From Streptomyces chartreusis NRRL 3882 (lineage in GTDB: Bacteria; Actinomycetota; Actinomycetes; Streptomycetales; Streptomycetaceae), in contig NZ_LT963352.1 in assembly GCF_900236475.1 (NCBI RefSeq), positions 2,604,001 through 2,668,000 on the forward strand: 64,000 nucleotides of DNA, read 5' to 3'. This document shows, in pieces, positions 26,686 through 36,506 of the stretch; the first letter of the stretch is position 1, and every line of letters starts with the position of its first letter. A model generated the notes under the pieces. That model was given only the letters and a program-made list of their open reading frames with translations, was not told the origin of the DNA and searched no databases. The position numbers and the translations under genes were made by a program.

Positions 26686-29076
26686 TCAGGCGAGAGTCAC
26701 CTCACAGACGTGGGTGGCGCATGCCTCCCCGGGGGTGACGCGCACCCGCAGCCGGTGGCCTGTGGAGAGTACGTCGACCGTCTCGTCCGTGTGGGTGACC
26801 CGGCGGACGGGGCGGTTCCAGGTGATCTCCAGCGGTTGCCCCGTGCGGGGCGGTTCGCTCACGCAGAGGGTAGCCGTACGGCCCCGGCGGACGGTCAGCA
26901 CGCTCGCGCCGGCGGATGCGGTGAGCGGGCCCGCCGTGCCGGCGCGCCAGAAGTTCGCGGCGGTCAGGCCGAGCGAGGGCACGCCGACCGCCTGACGGCC
27001 GGCGTCGTTGGCGAGGACCGACATCCAGTGACGGTCGGCGGCGCGGCGCGCGACCGCGCGGCGGGACGCGCCGGGCATGAGGACGTAGGCGTACGTGGCG
27101 TCCTCCGGGTCGGTGCCGTGGTCGATCCAGAGGGTCTGCCAGCGGCGGGTGCGCCGCTCCCTCGTACCGCCGGTGTTGATGTCGGACCAGGCGCCGGTGC
27201 GGTCCTCGCGCAGCGCCTTCGGCTCGCCGTCGAGCAGGATCCAGCCGCCGTGGTCCTCCAGGTGGGCCCAGTCCGGGCCCCGTACGAAGGTCTGGGTGCC
27301 GTTCTCGCCGAGGTTGCGGTTGTCGACGACCGTCTCCACCGGGACGCCGTCGGCGCAGCTGATCCCGGCGCCCAGGCAAATCACCGCGTCCGCGACGAAG
27401 AACCAGGACTTGCGGGCCTGGAGCGTGGAGCCGAGGCCCTTGAGGTGCTGGCCGAGCGCGGCGTACTCGCCGTCGGTGGTGCCGCCGACCCAGCGCGCGT
27501 CCGGGCGGGCCGTGCCCCACTCGCCGCCTTCCCGGTCGGCGAGGCGCTTGGTGGAGACGGTGGTGCCGGGCAGGCGGTACCAGTCCACGGTCGGCCAGAA
27601 CCAGTCCGTGTACTGGTCGCTCGCGCCGGCCCACCAGGAGACCATCCCGGCGCCCGTGTGCCAGCCGCGCGGGTTCTCGCCGTTGCCGCACTCGTAGTGG
27701 GCGATGCGGTCGCTGGCCATGGCGAGGTTCACGGTGAAGCCGGGGCGGCGGTGGACGGCGCGGTCCATGGCGGCGAAGAGGCGGTGGCCGGTGGGTTCGG
27801 GTGCGGCCGGCCCGGGCGAGGCGGCGATCGCGTGCAGCCGGGCCAGGTCGGCGACGCCGAACTGGCGTGCCGTCAGGACCGGGGTGACGGTGTCCCGTTC
27901 GATCCAGCCCTTGACACGGGCGTGCCAGCGGTCGCGTTCCGCCGGGCTCGCCCCGGCCGCGAGGAGCGCGATGGCCGCGATGAGCTGCCGGCCGTGGAAG
28001 TGGTCGCTGCGCATGACCTTGCGGTCGTCCGAGGCCAGGAGTCCGCGGCTGATGGCGCGGCCGTTGACGCTGTCCATGACGAGCCCGTCGAGGATGAGCG
28101 GTGCGTAGGCGTGCTCGACGCTGTCGAGGACGATCTGCCGGTTCGGGTCGGTGACCTCCCAGTCGGATCCGGCGAGCAGGGCGAAGAGGCGGCCCAGGCC
28201 GTCGAGCACGACCTGGCCGTAGGTGCCCGAGTAGGCGACCCAGCTGTGCTGGACGAAGGAGCCGTCGGCGTAGAGGCCGTCGCCCCGGGTGACGTACGCG
28301 AAGACCGGGGAGAGCGCGTCGCGGGCGAGGGCGATCTTGGCCGGGTCGCGGCCCAGGACGCCGCGCAGGGCGACGGAGCGGCACAGGTCGACCCGGTTGG
28401 CACCGGTGGACGTGCCGGAGTAGTCGCCGAGGGCCGAGTCGGGCACGAAGTGGTCGACGGCGGCGCAGACGGCCCGGATCCGGGCGTCGCCCAGCTGGTC
28501 GTACAGGGCGGCCGTGATGTCGGTGAGCAGGCGCGGGCTGCCGATCTGCCATTCCCACCAGTTGCCGTAGCGGGTGGTGGCGGGGTTGTAGACCGTGGCG
28601 GAGAGGTGGTCGAGGCCGCGCAGGACGCCGGTGAGGAGGTCCGGGTCGGCGGTCGAGCCGGTGCCCTGCTGGACGTAGGCCTGGGTCATGGTCCACAGGC
28701 GGCTGTAGCTCATGGTGATGCCGGCCGGCGGGTCGAAGGGGTGGCCGGGCCAGAGGGAGTCCGCCGCCGGGGCCATGGTGGAGAGCAGGGCGCGGGCGAG
28801 TTCGCCGGTCTCGGCGAGGCGGGAGGCGTACGGCTGCGCGGCCGGGTCGTAGCCGGTGCCGAGGGCGATGGCGAGCCAGCGCCGGCGGAGGGTGTCGTAC
28901 GGGTCGGCGCCGACGTCGGCCTCGGGGCCTTGAGCGTCGGCGCCGCGGGGCCCGGGCGTCGCGCCGCCGGTCGCCGCCAGGGCCGCGGCCGCGAGCAGCA
29001 TGGCGCGACGGCCGGGGCGGAGAGGGGCGGCGGCCTCTGCCGTACGGCGGGAGAAGACGCGACGCTGGGGAGTCAT
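26686..29076 (-). CDS. Secreted polysaccharide lyase family 8 (hyaluronate/chondroitin/xanthan lyase type)
   Basis: A 796-aa secreted lyase. A twin-arginine-type signal (RPGRRAMLLAAAALAATGG) precedes an alpha/alpha toroid and C-terminal beta-sandwich domains. The PL8 active-site regions are visible: the Asn/Trp patch in RYGNWWEWQIGSPRLL, the catalytic His/Tyr in FVQHSWVAYSGTYGQV, and AISRGLLAS. It cleaves uronic-acid polysaccharides by beta-elimination; hyaluronan is the commonest substrate for streptomycete enzymes. ATG 29076 is preferred over ATG 29082 because GGTAGGG is then 7 nt away. It stands alone downstream of accB. Confidence 0.88.
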   Translation of the reverse strand: MTPQRRVFSRRTAEAAAPLRPGRRAMLLAAAALAATGGATPGPRGADAQGPEADVGADPYDTLRRRWLAIALGTGYDPAAQPYASRLAETGELARALLSTMAPAADSLWPGHPFDPPAGITMSYSRLWTMTQAYVQQGTGSTADPDLLTGVLRGLDHLSATVYNPATTRYGNWWEWQIGSPRLLTDITAALYDQLGDARIRAVCAAVDHFVPDSALGDYSGTSTGANRVDLCRSVALRGVLGRDPAKIALARDALSPVFAYVTRGDGLYADGSFVQHSWVAYSGTYGQVVLDGLGRLFALLAGSDWEVTDPNRQIVLDSVEHAYAPLILDGLVMDSVNGRAISRGLLASDDRKVMRSDHFHGRQLIAAIALLAAGASPAERDRWHARVKGWIERDTVTPVLTARQFGVADLARLHAIAASPGPAAPEPTGHRLFAAMDRAVHRRPGFTVNLAMASDRIAHYECGNGENPRGWHTGAGMVSWWAGASDQYTDWFWPTVDWYRLPGTTVSTKRLADREGGEWGTARPDARWVGGTTDGEYAALGQHLKGLGSTLQARKSWFFVADAVICLGAGISCADGVPVETVVDNRNLGENGTQTFVRGPDWAHLEDHGGWILLDGEPKALREDRTGAWSDINTGGTRERRTRRWQTLWIDHGTDPEDATYAYVLMPGASRRAVARRAADRHWMSVLANDAGRQAVGVPSLGLTAANFWRAGTAGPLTASAGASVLTVRRGRTATLCVSEPPRTGQPLEITWNRPVRRVTHTDETVDVLSTGHRLRVRVTPGEACATHVCEVTLA

Positions 29077-29169
29077 GCCCATGCCCTACCACGGGGAGGC
29101 GGTCACCTGAACGGAGGATCCGGCCGGAGTGACCCGAACGGCGGAAAGCGCCCCACAGGTGGGACCGGG

Positions 29170-30021
29170 TCAGCCGAAGCGGTTCAGCAGGCGTCTGAAC
29201 ACCCCCGGGGCCAGGGCGCGGAGGCGGTCCGGGAGGGCCAGCCAGGCGGGGACGTAGACCTGGTCGCGGTCCTCGCGCACGGCGTCCCAGACGGCGCCGG
29301 CGACGCGGCCGGGCGAGACCTTCCGGGGGTGGGAGCGGTCGTAGGGCTTGCCGCGGCGGGCGAAGAAGGCCGTGTCGACGGGCCCGGGCACCACGAGGGT
29401 CACGCCCACGCCCGTGCCGCGCAGTTCCTGGCGCAGCGCCTCGGAGAAGGCGGCCAGGGCGGCCTTGGCGGCGGAGTACACCGCTTCCTCCCGTACACCC
29501 ACGCAGCCCGCGATCGAGCCGATCAGCACCACCCGGCCCTGCCCGGCCGCGATCATGGAGGGCAGCACCTCGCGCACGAGGTGGAGCGTGGCGTTGAGGT
29601 CCAGGGTCAGCACCCGGTCGATGTCGGTGTGCGGCATGGCGGCGAACGGGCCGGCCCAGCCGATGCCCGCCCCGGCGACCAGGACGTCGACCCGTCCGGT
29701 CCTGTGCAGCGCGGACTGGGCCAGCAGGCGCGGACCGTCCGGGGCGGCGAGGTCGGCGGGCAGCACGACGGCCGAGGTGCCGGACGCCGTCCGCTCCAGG
29801 CGGTGCCGGTCGCGCCCGGTGAGGAGCAGCTGCCAGCCGTCCATGGCGAACCGCCGTGCCGTGGCCGCCCCGATGCCCGAGGAGGCCCCGGTGACGAGGG
29901 CCACGCGCCGGTCCAGCCGCCGCGGCGGCCCGTGCTCGCCCGCCGGGGAGGGGGCTGCAGGGCGGCGTGGGGCGGCGCCCGCCGGTGGGTCGTAGGCCGA
30001 GCCGGAGCCGGTGAGTGTCAT
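29170..30021 (-). CDS. Short-chain dehydrogenase/reductase
   Basis: A 283-aa classical SDR oxidoreductase. The cofactor loop is VTGASSGIGAAT near residue 40, the structural motif VLVAGAGIG (NNAG-like but altered), and the catalytic Ser/Tyr/Lys as IGSIAG with YSAAK. There is an N-terminal Pro-rich extension of about 35 residues and a longer C-terminal tail (WLALPDRLRALAPGVFRRLL) that may associate with membrane. Divergent from hpnR across 360 bp carrying twin inverted repeats, so co-regulation with hopanoid methylation is plausible but unproven. Start ATG 30021. Confidence 0.88.
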   Translation of the reverse strand: MTLTGSGSAYDPPAGAAPRRPAAPSPAGEHGPPRRLDRRVALVTGASSGIGAATARRFAMDGWQLLLTGRDRHRLERTASGTSAVVLPADLAAPDGPRLLAQSALHRTGRVDVLVAGAGIGWAGPFAAMPHTDIDRVLTLDLNATLHLVREVLPSMIAAGQGRVVLIGSIAGCVGVREEAVYSAAKAALAAFSEALRQELRGTGVGVTLVVPGPVDTAFFARRGKPYDRSHPRKVSPGRVAGAVWDAVREDRDQVYVPAWLALPDRLRALAPGVFRRLLNRFG

Positions 30022-30073
30022 CGGTCGGTCTCCCTGCGCTGTACGTCCGCCGTGGTCTCGGCTGTCGCCGTGC

Positions 30074-30092
30074 GGTTCCTGGGAACGGAACC
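30074..30092. promoter_or_regulatory. Inverted repeat, candidate operator copy 1
   Basis: GGTTCC and GGAACC separated by 7 nt, in the divergent SDR/hpnR promoter region. A matching copy lies 36 bp further on. Confidence 0.6.
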
Positions 30093-30109
30093 TCGTCTGT
30101 CTCCATGCC

Positions 30110-30128
30110 GGTCCCTTGAAACGGAACC
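30110..30128. promoter_or_regulatory. Inverted repeat, candidate operator copy 2
   Basis: GGTCCC and GGAACC with the same 7-nt spacer; the flank ACGGAACCTCGTCT is shared with copy 1. Centre-to-centre distance is 36 bp, close to 3.5 helical turns. Confidence 0.6.
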
Positions 30129-30381
30129 TCGTCTTCCAGGACACCGCCACCGCGGGGTCCCGCGCCAGTGCTGAGGCCGTCGCGGCGGGCCCGGCTCACC
30201 GTCCGGCGGGCGCGCTGCGTGGGGCGGTCTACGGGCCGGGCCCCCGCGCACGGGATGCGAAAGGACCACCCCTGCGTGCCGCCCGGTGCCGCCAGGCGGC
30301 GGTATGGGCGGTACACGGACCGGCCGCGCCGGGTTACGTAGGGGGCACCCGTGTCAGGTACGGCTCCCCGACGAGGTGACC

Positions 30382-31881
30382 ATGCGCGTGCTGCTCGTCC
30401 ATCCCAGCGCCCTGATGTACTCCGAGATCTTCCTGCGGCTCGAGCCCCTGGGCCTCGAACGCGTGGCGGGCGCGGCCCGCGACGCCGGTCACGAGGTGCG
30501 GGTCGTGGACCTTCAGGTGCTGAGCCGCAAGACGCTGCGCGGCGAGGTCCGGTCCTTCCGGCCGGAGGCCCTCGGCATCTCGCTGAATTACCTGGCGAAC
30601 ATCCCGGAGGCGATCGAACTGGCCGCGGAGGTGAAGCGGGCGGTGCCGGGCTGCTTCGTGTTCCTGGGCGGGCACAGCGTTTCCTTCGTCGCCGAGGACG
30701 TGCTGGAGCAGGCCGAGGGGGCGGTGGACGCGGTGGTGCGCGGCGAGGGCGAACCGGCGATCGGGCCGCTGCTGGAGGCGGTTCGTGACGGGGGCGTGGC
30801 GGGCGTGCCCGGCGTCGTCACGGCCGCCGGCCGGGGTCCCGCGCCGCTGATGCTGCACGGCATCGACGCGCCGCTGCCCGCTCGCGACCTGATGCGCGCC
30901 CGCCGGCGGTACTTCATCGGCGAGCTGGACCCGTGCGCCTCCATCGAGTTCACGCGCGGCTGTCCGTGGGACTGCTCGTTCTGCTCGGCGTGGACGTTCT
31001 ACGGCCGCAGCTACCGCAAGGCGTCACCCGAGGCGGCGGCCGAGGACCTGGCGAACATCCGGGAGCCGAACGTCTTCATCGTCGACGACGTGGCCTTCAT
31101 CCGGCCCGAGCACGGGGACGCCATCGCGGCGGAGGTGGAGAGGCGGCGGATCCGCAAGCGCTACTACCTGGAGACCCGCAGCGACGTCCTGCTGCGCCAT
31201 CCGGAGGTCTTCGAGCGGTGGGCCCGGCTGGGGCTGAAGTACATGTTCCTCGGGATGGAGGCCATCGACGCGGAGGGCCTGGACCTGTACCGCAAGCGGG
31301 TCAGCCCCGACGAGAACTTCCGCGCCCTTCAGACGGCCCGCCGCCTCGGCATCAAGGTCGCCATCAACCTGATCGTGGACCCGTCCTGGGACGAGGAACG
31401 CTTCCGGGTGGTACGGGACTTCGCGCTGGCGGTGCCGGAGATCGTCCACTTCACGGTGATGACGCCGTATCCCGGTACGGAGATCTGGCACACCGAGTCG
31501 CGGCGCCTGACCACCCGTGACTACCGCCTCTTCGACATCCAGCACGCGGTCGTGCCCACGACGCTCCCCCTGGAGCGCTTCTACGAGGAACTGGTGCGCA
31601 CCCAGGCCGTCATCAACCGCAAGCACCTGGGCCTGCGCACCGCCGTGGGAGCGGCCCGGGTCCTGACCGGCAACCTGCTGCACGGCCAGACGAACTTCGC
31701 CCGCATGCTGTGGAAGTTCAACCAGGTCTACAACCCGCGCCGGCAGTTCGCCGACCACGGCCGGCCGGTGCGCTACGAGCTGCCCCTGCCGCAGCACCTC
31801 GACGTCGGCGACCGCCGGGCGCTGTACATCCACACCCGGGGCGCGACGCAGGGCGCGCCGTCCCGGCGGACGACCGACTAG
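30382..31881 (+). CDS. hpnR: B12-binding radical SAM hopanoid C-3 methylase
   Basis: A 499-aa cobalamin-dependent radical SAM protein. Residues 1-150 form the B12-binding domain (MRVLLVHPSALMYSEIFLRL, GGHSVSFVAEDVLEQ). The radical SAM cluster is C194-x3-C198-x2-C201 in TRGCPWDCSFCSAW. The N-terminal sequence and LNYLANIPE block match HpnR, which methylates bacteriohopanes at C-3 in the membrane lipid pathway. ATG 30382 has GAGG upstream; earlier in-frame codons run through the promoter region. No other hopanoid gene is in the window; the SDR is divergent and a DMT permease follows after 15 nt. Confidence 0.85.
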   Translation: MRVLLVHPSALMYSEIFLRLEPLGLERVAGAARDAGHEVRVVDLQVLSRKTLRGEVRSFRPEALGISLNYLANIPEAIELAAEVKRAVPGCFVFLGGHSVSFVAEDVLEQAEGAVDAVVRGEGEPAIGPLLEAVRDGGVAGVPGVVTAAGRGPAPLMLHGIDAPLPARDLMRARRRYFIGELDPCASIEFTRGCPWDCSFCSAWTFYGRSYRKASPEAAAEDLANIREPNVFIVDDVAFIRPEHGDAIAAEVERRRIRKRYYLETRSDVLLRHPEVFERWARLGLKYMFLGMEAIDAEGLDLYRKRVSPDENFRALQTARRLGIKVAINLIVDPSWDEERFRVVRDFALAVPEIVHFTVMTPYPGTEIWHTESRRLTTRDYRLFDIQHAVVPTTLPLERFYEELVRTQAVINRKHLGLRTAVGAARVLTGNLLHGQTNFARMLWKFNQVYNPRRQFADHGRPVRYELPLPQHLDVGDRRALYIHTRGATQGAPSRRTTD

Positions 31882-31896
31882 CTCCCCGCACCCGGC

Positions 31897-32775
31897 ATGC
31901 CGATCGCGGTCCTGGCCTCCCTCACCGCCGGCGTCTGCTTCGCCGTGGCCGGAGTGCTCCAGCAGTGGGCCGCGGGCGGGCGCCCGGACACCGAGGCGCT
32001 GTCGCCGCGCCTGCTGGCCCATCTGGCCCGCGATCCCGTGTGGCTGGGCGGCATCGGACTGGCCGTGCTCGCCTACGGCTTCCAGTCGCTGGCACTGGCG
32101 TACGGGCCGCTCAGTCTGGTGCAGCCGCTGATCGTCGCCGAGCTGGTCTTCGCCGTACCGCTGTCGGCGTGGCTGCACCGGATGCGGCTGGGGTACCGCG
32201 AGTGGTTCGGCACCCTCGCGGTGGCGGCCGGGCTGGTGCTGGCCCTGGTCTCGGCCCGACCGCACGGTGGGCGGCCGGATGCGGCGGACTTGCTGTCCTG
32301 GCTGCTGGTGCTGGGTGCGACGGCCGCGCTGGTGTGCTGTGCGCTGGCGACGGCACGGCTGCTGTCCGGCCCCTGGCGGGCCTCGGCGACGGCGCTGGCG
32401 GCGGGGGCGGTGATGGGCACCCAGTCCGTCCTCCTCGCGGCGACGGTGGACCGGCTCCGCCACGGCCTGCTCGCGGCGCTGGCGGCCTGGCAGACCTACG
32501 CCCTGATCCTCGCCAGCATCGGCGGCCTGCTCCTCATCCAGAGCGCCTTCCAGCAGGGCCCGCTCGCGGCGAGCATGACGGTCCTGGACGCGACGGAGCC
32601 GGTGGTCGCCGTGACGGTGGGCACGGCGGTCTTCGGCGAGACGATCCACACGGGGTGGCCGGTGTCGGCCGTGACGGTGACGGGGTTGGCGCTGGTGGCG
32701 GCGGGGATCGCGAGGCTGGATTCGTCGCCGGTGATCGCGGCGTTGCGGGGGCGGGGAGCCGGCGAAGGGCGGTGA
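31897..32775 (+). CDS. DMT/EamA-type membrane transporter
   Basis: A 292-aa integral membrane protein with about nine to ten hydrophobic helices, for example AVLASLTAGVCFAVAGVL, WFGTLAVAAGLVLALVSA and LILASIGGLLLIQSAF. The tandem two-half layout and QQGPLAASMTVLDATEPVVA motif near the end belong to the DMT superfamily branch that includes NIPA-like and EamA-like permeases. Substrate unknown. It starts 15 nt after hpnR on the same strand and is probably co-transcribed. Confidence 0.82.
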   Translation: MPIAVLASLTAGVCFAVAGVLQQWAAGGRPDTEALSPRLLAHLARDPVWLGGIGLAVLAYGFQSLALAYGPLSLVQPLIVAELVFAVPLSAWLHRMRLGYREWFGTLAVAAGLVLALVSARPHGGRPDAADLLSWLLVLGATAALVCCALATARLLSGPWRASATALAAGAVMGTQSVLLAATVDRLRHGLLAALAAWQTYALILASIGGLLLIQSAFQQGPLAASMTVLDATEPVVAVTVGTAVFGETIHTGWPVSAVTVTGLALVAAGIARLDSSPVIAALRGRGAGEGR

Positions 32776-32813
32776 CGTGCGGCGCGGGCCGCGGGGACGG
32801 TGACCGGTGAACG

Positions 32814-34082
32814 TCAGGGGCGCGGCCGTACGCCCGGGAGCCAGGCAGGGAGGAGGTCTTCCGTCAGGACGCGGTCCCAGGTGGGGTGGGTGTCGCGGGC
32901 CGTGGTGGCCGCGTGGCGGCGTACCGCCGAGAGCAGGCGGGGGTGGCCGAGGAGCGTGTCGAGGGCGTCCGCCCACTCCCCCGGGTCGTCGTGGCGTACG
33001 ACGATGCCGTCCCGGCCCGGTGCGGTCAGCCACTGTGTCGTGCGCGCGCCCTCGGGCAGGACGACCGCGAGGCCGCTGGCCATCGCCTCGGCGACGACGT
33101 TGCCGCAGGTCTCCGTACGGGACGGGAACGCGAAGACGTCACAGCCGGCGTACACCCGGGCCAACCGGTCCTGCGGGAGCGGGCCGAGGAGGCTGACGCC
33201 GGCGCCGAGGGCGCGCCGGACGGGCCCGGCCTCCGCGCCGGAGCCGGCCATGACGAGGTGCACGGCACGCCCGCGCTCCCGCAGCAGCCGCACGCTCTCG
33301 GTCAGCAGCGGCACACCCTTGGTCGCGTCCAGCCGTCCCGCGAACAGCACCAGCGGACGGTCGGCCGGCACGCCGTACTCGCGGCCGAGCCGGGCGCGAG
33401 CGCCGGGGTCGGGTCGGAAGCGCTGGTGGTCGATGCCGCGGCGCAGCAGGGCGACCCGGTGCGGCCCGAGGGCGCGGGCGAGTTCGGCCCGCTCGGCGGG
33501 GGTCGGCACCAGCACGCGTTCGCAGCCGTCCAGGAGCCGGTCCCGCCGCCGGCGCAGCCGGCTCTCGGCCAGGTCGGCGAGGAACTCGCCCGGCGCCGGG
33601 TGGTCGCCGGGCAGCCACCGGCCGACCAGGTAGCGGGCGTACACCGAGGCCAGCAGCGGGACGTCGGTGTGTACGGAGGCGAGCAGCCGGGGTGCGGGGA
33701 CGGATCGGCGGGCGCGACGGACGGCGGTGGTGGCGAAGGCGAAGCAGTGGGTGAGGTGCCAGACGTCGTGGCGCGGCAGCAGGGCCGCGAGCCGGGGGTG
33801 GTAGGGGGCGAGGTCGGTGACGTCCTCGGCGCCGTCGGCCGAGGTGAGGGCGGTCGTGCCGAGCACCGGGCGGAGCGTGACGATGCGCACGCGCGGCGAG
33901 AGGACGTCCACCCGTTCGCGCTTGCCGAGGAAGTAGACGGTCAGGTCGAGACCGGCCCCGGTGCCGTCGGGCAGTCGTTCCGGGAGACGGGCGGCGCTCT
34001 CCGCGAAACGCTCCCAGGACTTCACATGGCCGCCCGACGTACTGCTCCGCAGCAGCTCGACCAGGACCGCGACCGAGGTCAT
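32814..34082 (-). CDS. Glycosyltransferase family 4 protein
   Basis: A 422-aa retaining GT-B glycosyltransferase. The C-terminal nucleotide-sugar domain shows LVLFAGRLDATKGVPLL, then the E-x7-E motif in SRTETCGNVVAEAMASGL. The N-terminal acceptor domain contains HLTHCFAFATTAV and VHTDVPLLASVYARY. The acceptor is unknown; relatives add mannose or glucose to lipids or glycans. ATG 34082 (MTSVAVLVELLRSS) is chosen; the longer in-frame start runs into the divergent operator region. Convergent with the DMT gene. Confidence 0.85.
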   Translation of the reverse strand: MTSVAVLVELLRSSTSGGHVKSWERFAESAARLPERLPDGTGAGLDLTVYFLGKRERVDVLSPRVRIVTLRPVLGTTALTSADGAEDVTDLAPYHPRLAALLPRHDVWHLTHCFAFATTAVRRARRSVPAPRLLASVHTDVPLLASVYARYLVGRWLPGDHPAPGEFLADLAESRLRRRRDRLLDGCERVLVPTPAERAELARALGPHRVALLRRGIDHQRFRPDPGARARLGREYGVPADRPLVLFAGRLDATKGVPLLTESVRLLRERGRAVHLVMAGSGAEAGPVRRALGAGVSLLGPLPQDRLARVYAGCDVFAFPSRTETCGNVVAEAMASGLAVVLPEGARTTQWLTAPGRDGIVVRHDDPGEWADALDTLLGHPRLLSAVRRHAATTARDTHPTWDRVLTEDLLPAWLPGVRPRP

Positions 34083-34134
34083 GATCGCTGGGTACCACTC
34101 ACGCCGCGGACCCAATCGCGACACATCCGCGAAT

Positions 34135-34199
34135 AATGTTGAACGTTGAACGGAATAGGTCTACGGTGGGTCGCGTTACATAGTTCAACGTTCAACATT
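34135..34199. promoter_or_regulatory. Long inverted repeat made of tandem TTGAACG units, yceI promoter
   Basis: AATGTTGAACGTTGAAC at 34135-34151 is repeated exactly as its reverse complement at 34183-34199, 31 nt apart. Each arm is itself a direct repeat of TTGAACG. It spans the divergent GT4/yceI region, ends 20 nt before the yceI ATG and must flank or cover the promoter. Confidence 0.7.
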
Positions 34200-34219
34200 C
34201 CTCGCAGGAGGCGTACCCC

Positions 34220-34819
34220 ATGAGCATCTTCAGCCGCAGCAACACCGAGACCGCCACGACCGACGCCGCGCGTCCGGACCTGGCCGCCCTGACCGGCGAC
34301 TACACGATCGACCCCGCGCACTCGACGATCGGCTTCGTCGCCCGGCACGCCATGGTCACCAACGTCAAGGGCAGCTTCCAGGACTTCACGGGCACGCTCC
34401 ACCTCGACGGCACCGACCCCTCGCGGTCCACGGCCTCCCTGGACGTCGTGATGGACAGCATCGAGACGGGCAACGCCGACCGCGACGGCCACCTCAAGAG
34501 CTCGGACTTCTTCAAGGCGGACGAGTTCCCCACCATGACGTTCCGCTCCACGAAGGCGGAGGCCCTCGGCGGCGACGAGTACCGCATCACCGGCGACCTG
34601 ACGATCCTCGGCACGACCCGCCCGCTCAGCATCGACCTCGAGTTCAACGGCGCCGCGAAGGACCCCTTCGGCAACGAGCGCGTCGGCTTCGAGGGCAAGG
34701 CGGAGATCCTGCGCTCCGAGTGGGGCCTGACCTGGAACGCCGCCCTGGAGACCGGTGGCGTCCTGGTCTCCGACAAGATCAAGCTCAACTTCGACGTCTC
34801 GGCGATCAGGAACGCCTGA
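34220..34819 (+). CDS. YceI-family lipid-binding protein
   Basis: A 199-aa YceI-fold lipocalin-like protein. The family signature TIDPAHSTIGFVARHAMVTN begins near residue 29, followed by HLKSSDFFKADEFPTMTF and GDLTILGTTRPLSIDLEF. Such proteins bind isoprenoid or fatty-acid-like ligands in a beta barrel. No signal peptide is seen, so it is probably cytoplasmic, as for many actinobacterial members. GGAGG ribosome binding site 10 nt before the ATG. The elaborate inverted repeat upstream implies strong regulation, perhaps by a MarR-type protein encoded elsewhere. Confidence 0.92.
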   Translation: MSIFSRSNTETATTDAARPDLAALTGDYTIDPAHSTIGFVARHAMVTNVKGSFQDFTGTLHLDGTDPSRSTASLDVVMDSIETGNADRDGHLKSSDFFKADEFPTMTFRSTKAEALGGDEYRITGDLTILGTTRPLSIDLEFNGAAKDPFGNERVGFEGKAEILRSEWGLTWNAALETGGVLVSDKIKLNFDVSAIRNA

Positions 34820-34938
34820 CCCGGGCACGCCCGACCGACGGCCGTGCCGTACGAGCCCCCGGCCCGTGCGGCATGGCCGAATCGGGCCCCTTGTGCGAGG
34901 GCTCTCGGCGTTCCCATAATCCAGCAGCTGAATTTTGA

Positions 34939-35838
<900 letters not shown>

Positions 35839-35855
35839 CCCGCCCCACAGTTTGC

Positions 35856-35883
35856 GGGCCCGGTGCCGTACGGTGCCGGGCCC
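35856..35883. terminator. Hairpin between sprT and the YdeI-type gene
   Basis: GGGCCCGG / CCGGGCCC 8-bp stem enclosing a smaller CCGTACGG palindrome, between two convergent genes. Confidence 0.6.
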
Positions 35884-35894
35884 TTCGCTCTGAC

Positions 35895-36467
35895 CTACCG
35901 GGCCCTCCGGCCGGCCTCCAGCTTCGCGACCGCCGCCGCCACCTGTGCCGCCCGGCTCCGCGGGGTCCGGGCGCGCAGCACACCGAGCATCGCCAGGTAC
36001 CGGTCCGTCCGCCCGAGCGCCTCGAAGGCCGCCGCGGCCCGCGGGCTGCGCTCCAGTGCCGCCGCGAGCTCCTCCGGGACCTCGGCCTCCTGCTGGGACG
36101 CGTACGCCGCCTCCCACCGTCCGTCCGCCCGCGCGGCCGCCACCTCCGCGAGCCCGCCGGGCCGCATCCGCCCGGCGGCGGTCAGCTCCTCGACCCGCCG
36201 GACGTTGACCATGGACCAGAGGCTGCCGGGACGCCGTGGGGTGATCCTCTGGAGGTAGCACGACTCGTCGAGTCCCTTGCGCTGCCCGGTGATCCAGCCG
36301 TGGCACAGCGCCACGTCGTTGACGTCGGCGGCGCTGACCGAGGGGACGCCCGACCCCTTCTTGGCGACCTTGACCCAGAGGCCGGGGTGCGGGGCGGGGT
36401 GTGCGGTCAGCCAGGAATCCAGGTCGGCGACGGTCGCGAAGGGGAGAGGGTCTCCGGAGGCGGTCAT
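35895..36467 (-). CDS. YdeI/OmpD-associated family protein
   Basis: A 190-aa protein of the bacteriocin-protection YdeI/OmpD-associated family. Conserved blocks are HPGLWVKVAKKGSG, DVALCHGWITGQRKGLDESC, YLQRITPRRPGSLWSMVN and the C-terminal helices of a DUF1905-like tail. Cytoplasmic; biochemical role unknown, although the E. coli member was linked to stress resistance. Convergent with sprT and 39 nt from the tetR gene on the same strand. Confidence 0.85.
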   Translation of the reverse strand: MTASGDPLPFATVADLDSWLTAHPAPHPGLWVKVAKKGSGVPSVSAADVNDVALCHGWITGQRKGLDESCYLQRITPRRPGSLWSMVNVRRVEELTAAGRMRPGGLAEVAAARADGRWEAAYASQQEAEVPEELAAALERSPRAAAAFEALGRTDRYLAMLGVLRARTPRSRAAQVAAAVAKLEAGRRAR

Positions 36468-36506
36468 GGCACCACCGTAGGGACCGGGTAGGACGGATTC
36501 CGTCCG

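Noticed and set aside
26710..30174. A 1154-codon plus-strand frame opposite the PL8 lyase and SDR genes, and a 1062-codon one at 39949-43137
   Set aside because: Composition is Val/Gly/Arg/Ala-rich without recognisable motifs, and both cross several real genes and intergenic signals.
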